This document shows, piece by piece, positions 4,421-6,094 of a DNA stretch of 6,094 nucleotides. Position numbers and translations under genes: made by a program. The notes beneath the pieces were generated by a model, which ran no database searches, had not been told where the DNA came from, and worked only from the letters and a program-made list of their open reading frames with translations. The first letter of the stretch is position 1. Each line of letters starts with the position of its first letter. The stretch is from Sneathiella sp. (GTDB taxonomy: Bacteria > Pseudomonadota > Alphaproteobacteria > Sneathiellales > Sneathiellaceae): assembly GCA_002732675.1 (NCBI GenBank), contig NVRR01000199.1, positions 1 through 6,094 of the forward strand, written 5' to 3'.

Positions 4421-6094
4421 ATGGCCTTTATCGAAATTAGCAATATGTCCAAGCATTTTGGCGAGGGAAATGCAAAAGAGGAAATACTGCACGACATCAA
4501 TCTCAAAGTTGAGGAAGGCGAATTTATTGCCATTGTCGGGTTTTCAGGCTCTGGAAAAACGACGCTGATTTCGGCACTTGCGGGTCTTATTGAGCCCAGT
4601 ACTGGTGGCGTCATTTTCAAAGGCAAACAAATCACCGGGCCGGACCCTGATCTGGGAGTGGTCTTTCAGTCTTATTCCCTGATGCCCTGGCTTACCGTTC
4701 GCGGAAATGTTGATTTGGCCGTCGATGCGGTCTTTAAGAAGAAGACGCGAAAAGAACGCCGCGCTATTACAAATAAGTATATTTCGATGGTTGGCCTAAG
4801 TGCTGCGGAGAATAGGAAGCCAGCTGAACTGTCCGGCGGAATGCGCCAGCGCGTTTCAGTGGCCCGTGCTCTTGCAACGCGGCCTGATGTATTGTTGCTT
4901 GATGAACCCTTGTCAGCGTTGGACGCCTTGACGCGGGCGAAATTACAAGATGAATTCGCGGACATTTCTCAGCAGGAGAAAAAGACCATCATTCTCATCA
5001 CCAATGATGTCGATGAGGCAATTCTGCTGGCTGATCGGGTGATCCCTCTGAAACCCGGACCAAAAGCGACATTAGGCAAGGAGTTCGCGGTTAATCTGAC
5101 ACGCCCGCGGGACCGGGCGGCAATGAACAACGATCCTGAATTTATCCGCCTGCGCGGCGAGATCACCGAATATCTGATGGAACTGGGTGCGACGCGTGCC
5201 GGAGCAACAGATCAGGACGATATTGTTCTACCCAATGTTGTTCCGATCACCCAGAAAGGAACCCTACCCGCCGCCTATATTGAGGCTGGATCTTCGCCCA
5301 GAACCGACCGCTACGTCGATTTCAGCCAGACGACCAAGGTCTACCCCACAGCCACCGGGCCACTTACAGTCGTTGACGGTTTTGATCTGAAAATCAACAA
5401 GGGTGAATTCATCACGCTGATCGGTCATTCAGGGTGTGGAAAATCCACAGTTCTTTCGATGGTTGCCGGACTGAACAGCATTAGTGACGGGGCGATCGTT
5501 CTGGATGGAAAGCATGTGACTAAAGCCGGTCCCGATCGGGCGGTTGTCTTTCAGGCGCCGTCGCTGCTGCCCTGGATGACCGCCTATGACAATGTTGCCC
5601 TCGGGGTTGACCGTGTCTATCCGAAGGCAAGTAAGGCTGAGCGCCGGGATATTGTCGAATATTACCTTGCCAAGGTCGGCCTTGCCGATTCCATGCACAA
5701 GTCGGCGGCAGGTCTTTCCAGCGGGATGAAGCAACGGGTGGGTATTGCACGCGCCTTTGCGCTTTCGCCGAAACTATTATTGCTCGATGAACCCTTTGGC
5801 ATGCTCGACAGCCTAACCCGGTGGGAATTGCAGGACGTGCTGATGGAGATCTGGAAACGAACAGAGGTTACAACTCTCTGCGTAACCCATGACGTTGATG
5901 AGGCTATTTTGCTCGCGGACCGCGTGGTCATGATGTCGAACGGCCCGAATGCCCGGATCGGCAATATCATGAAGGTCGATCTTCCGCGTCCGCGCTCGCG
6001 GAAGGAGTTACTGGAGCATCCTGACTACTACGCCTACCGGGAAGAGCTTCTGGGCTTCCTCGAAGCCTATGAGGGCGGCGCAAATCCAAGCGAA
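4421..6094 (+). CDS. nrtC: Tandem two-domain ABC ATPase of the nitrate transporter (3' end at window edge)
   Basis: The frame is open for 558 codons and reaches the window end without a stop. The last residues resemble a natural C terminus, so probably little is missing. Two NrtC/NrtD-like ATPase domains are fused. Domain 1 (about 1-255) has Walker A GFSGSGKTT (40-48), Q-loop Q83, signature LSGGM (137-141), Walker B LLLDEP with E162, D-loop SALD (165-168), and ITNDVDEA (193-200), where asparagine N195 replaces the usual H-loop histidine. A linker of about 50 residues (256-305) has no recognisable domain. Domain 2 (about 306-550) has Walker A GHSGCGKST (335-343), Q378, signature LSSGM (432-436), E457, GMLD (460-463), and an intact H490 in VTHDVDEA. 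It powers nitrate import through NrtB; one polypeptide can supply both ATPases. Cyanobacteria encode these as separate NrtC and NrtD, and their NrtC carries an NrtA-like domain that is absent here. The symbol is approximate; nrtCD would describe the fusion. Confidence 0.93.
   Translation, partial: MAFIEISNMSKHFGEGNAKEEILHDINLKVEEGEFIAIVGFSGSGKTTLISALAGLIEPSTGGVIFKGKQITGPDPDLGVVFQSYSLMPWLTVRGNVDLAVDAVFKKKTRKERRAITNKYISMVGLSAAENRKPAELSGGMRQRVSVARALATRPDVLLLDEPLSALDALTRAKLQDEFADISQQEKKTIILITNDVDEAILLADRVIPLKPGPKATLGKEFAVNLTRPRDRAAMNNDPEFIRLRGEITEYLMELGATRAGATDQDDIVLPNVVPITQKGTLPAAYIEAGSSPRTDRYVDFSQTTKVYPTATGPLTVVDGFDLKINKGEFITLIGHSGCGKSTVLSMVAGLNSISDGAIVLDGKHVTKAGPDRAVVFQAPSLLPWMTAYDNVALGVDRVYPKASKAERRDIVEYYLAKVGLADSMHKSAAGLSSGMKQRVGIARAFALSPKLLLLDEPFGMLDSLTRWELQDVLMEIWKRTEVTTLCVTHDVDEAILLADRVVMMSNGPNARIGNIMKVDLPRPRSRKELLEHPDYYAYREELLGFLEAYEGGANPSE

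Overview
The window reads as one nitrate-assimilation locus on the + strand of a Gram-negative bacterium, most likely an alphaproteobacterium. That placement is inferred from the gene order nasT-nasS-nrtA-nrtB-ATPase, moderate GC with mixed codon use, a sigma-54 promoter and the long NrtB form. I cannot name the genus. No mobile element, CRISPR array, tRNA or rRNA is visible.

Layout: (1) 2-304, the C-terminal end of NasT, an ANTAR-domain RNA-binding antiterminator whose receiver domain lies outside the window. (2) 325-1545, NasS, a cytoplasmic nitrate/nitrite sensor that is a signal-less paralogue of the transporter's binding protein. (3) 1546-1858, a 313-base regulatory gap. It holds an AT-rich upstream stretch with a palindrome and an NtrC-like site, a sigma-54 promoter with an excellent match, and a leader of about 155 nt with two adjacent hairpins of ANTAR-target type followed by a terminator-like stem and eight T. 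(4) 1859-3253, NrtA, a Tat-exported periplasmic nitrate-binding protein. (5) 3263-3288, a strong intercistronic stem-loop. (6) 3317-4411, the NrtB permease. (7) 4421 to the window end, one polypeptide carrying two fused ABC ATPase domains.

Working model (inference from known NasT/NasS systems and the sequence): nitrogen limitation drives transcription from the sigma-54 promoter through NtrC. Without nitrate, NasS holds NasT and transcription stops at the leader terminator. With nitrate, NasT is released, binds the twin hairpins and lets polymerase read into nrtA-nrtB-ATPase. NrtA then delivers nitrate to an NrtB dimer powered by the tandem ATPase. Reductase genes would be expected downstream, outside the window.

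The regulatory and transport parts belong to known families, so I do not claim a wholly new system. The feature most worth follow-up is the two-domain ATPase. Its sequence departures (missing H-loop histidine in domain 1, altered signature and D-loop in domain 2) all fall on the same predicted composite ATP site, suggesting one weak and one active site. The second is the leader, where promoter, twin hairpins and terminator can be placed to the base.
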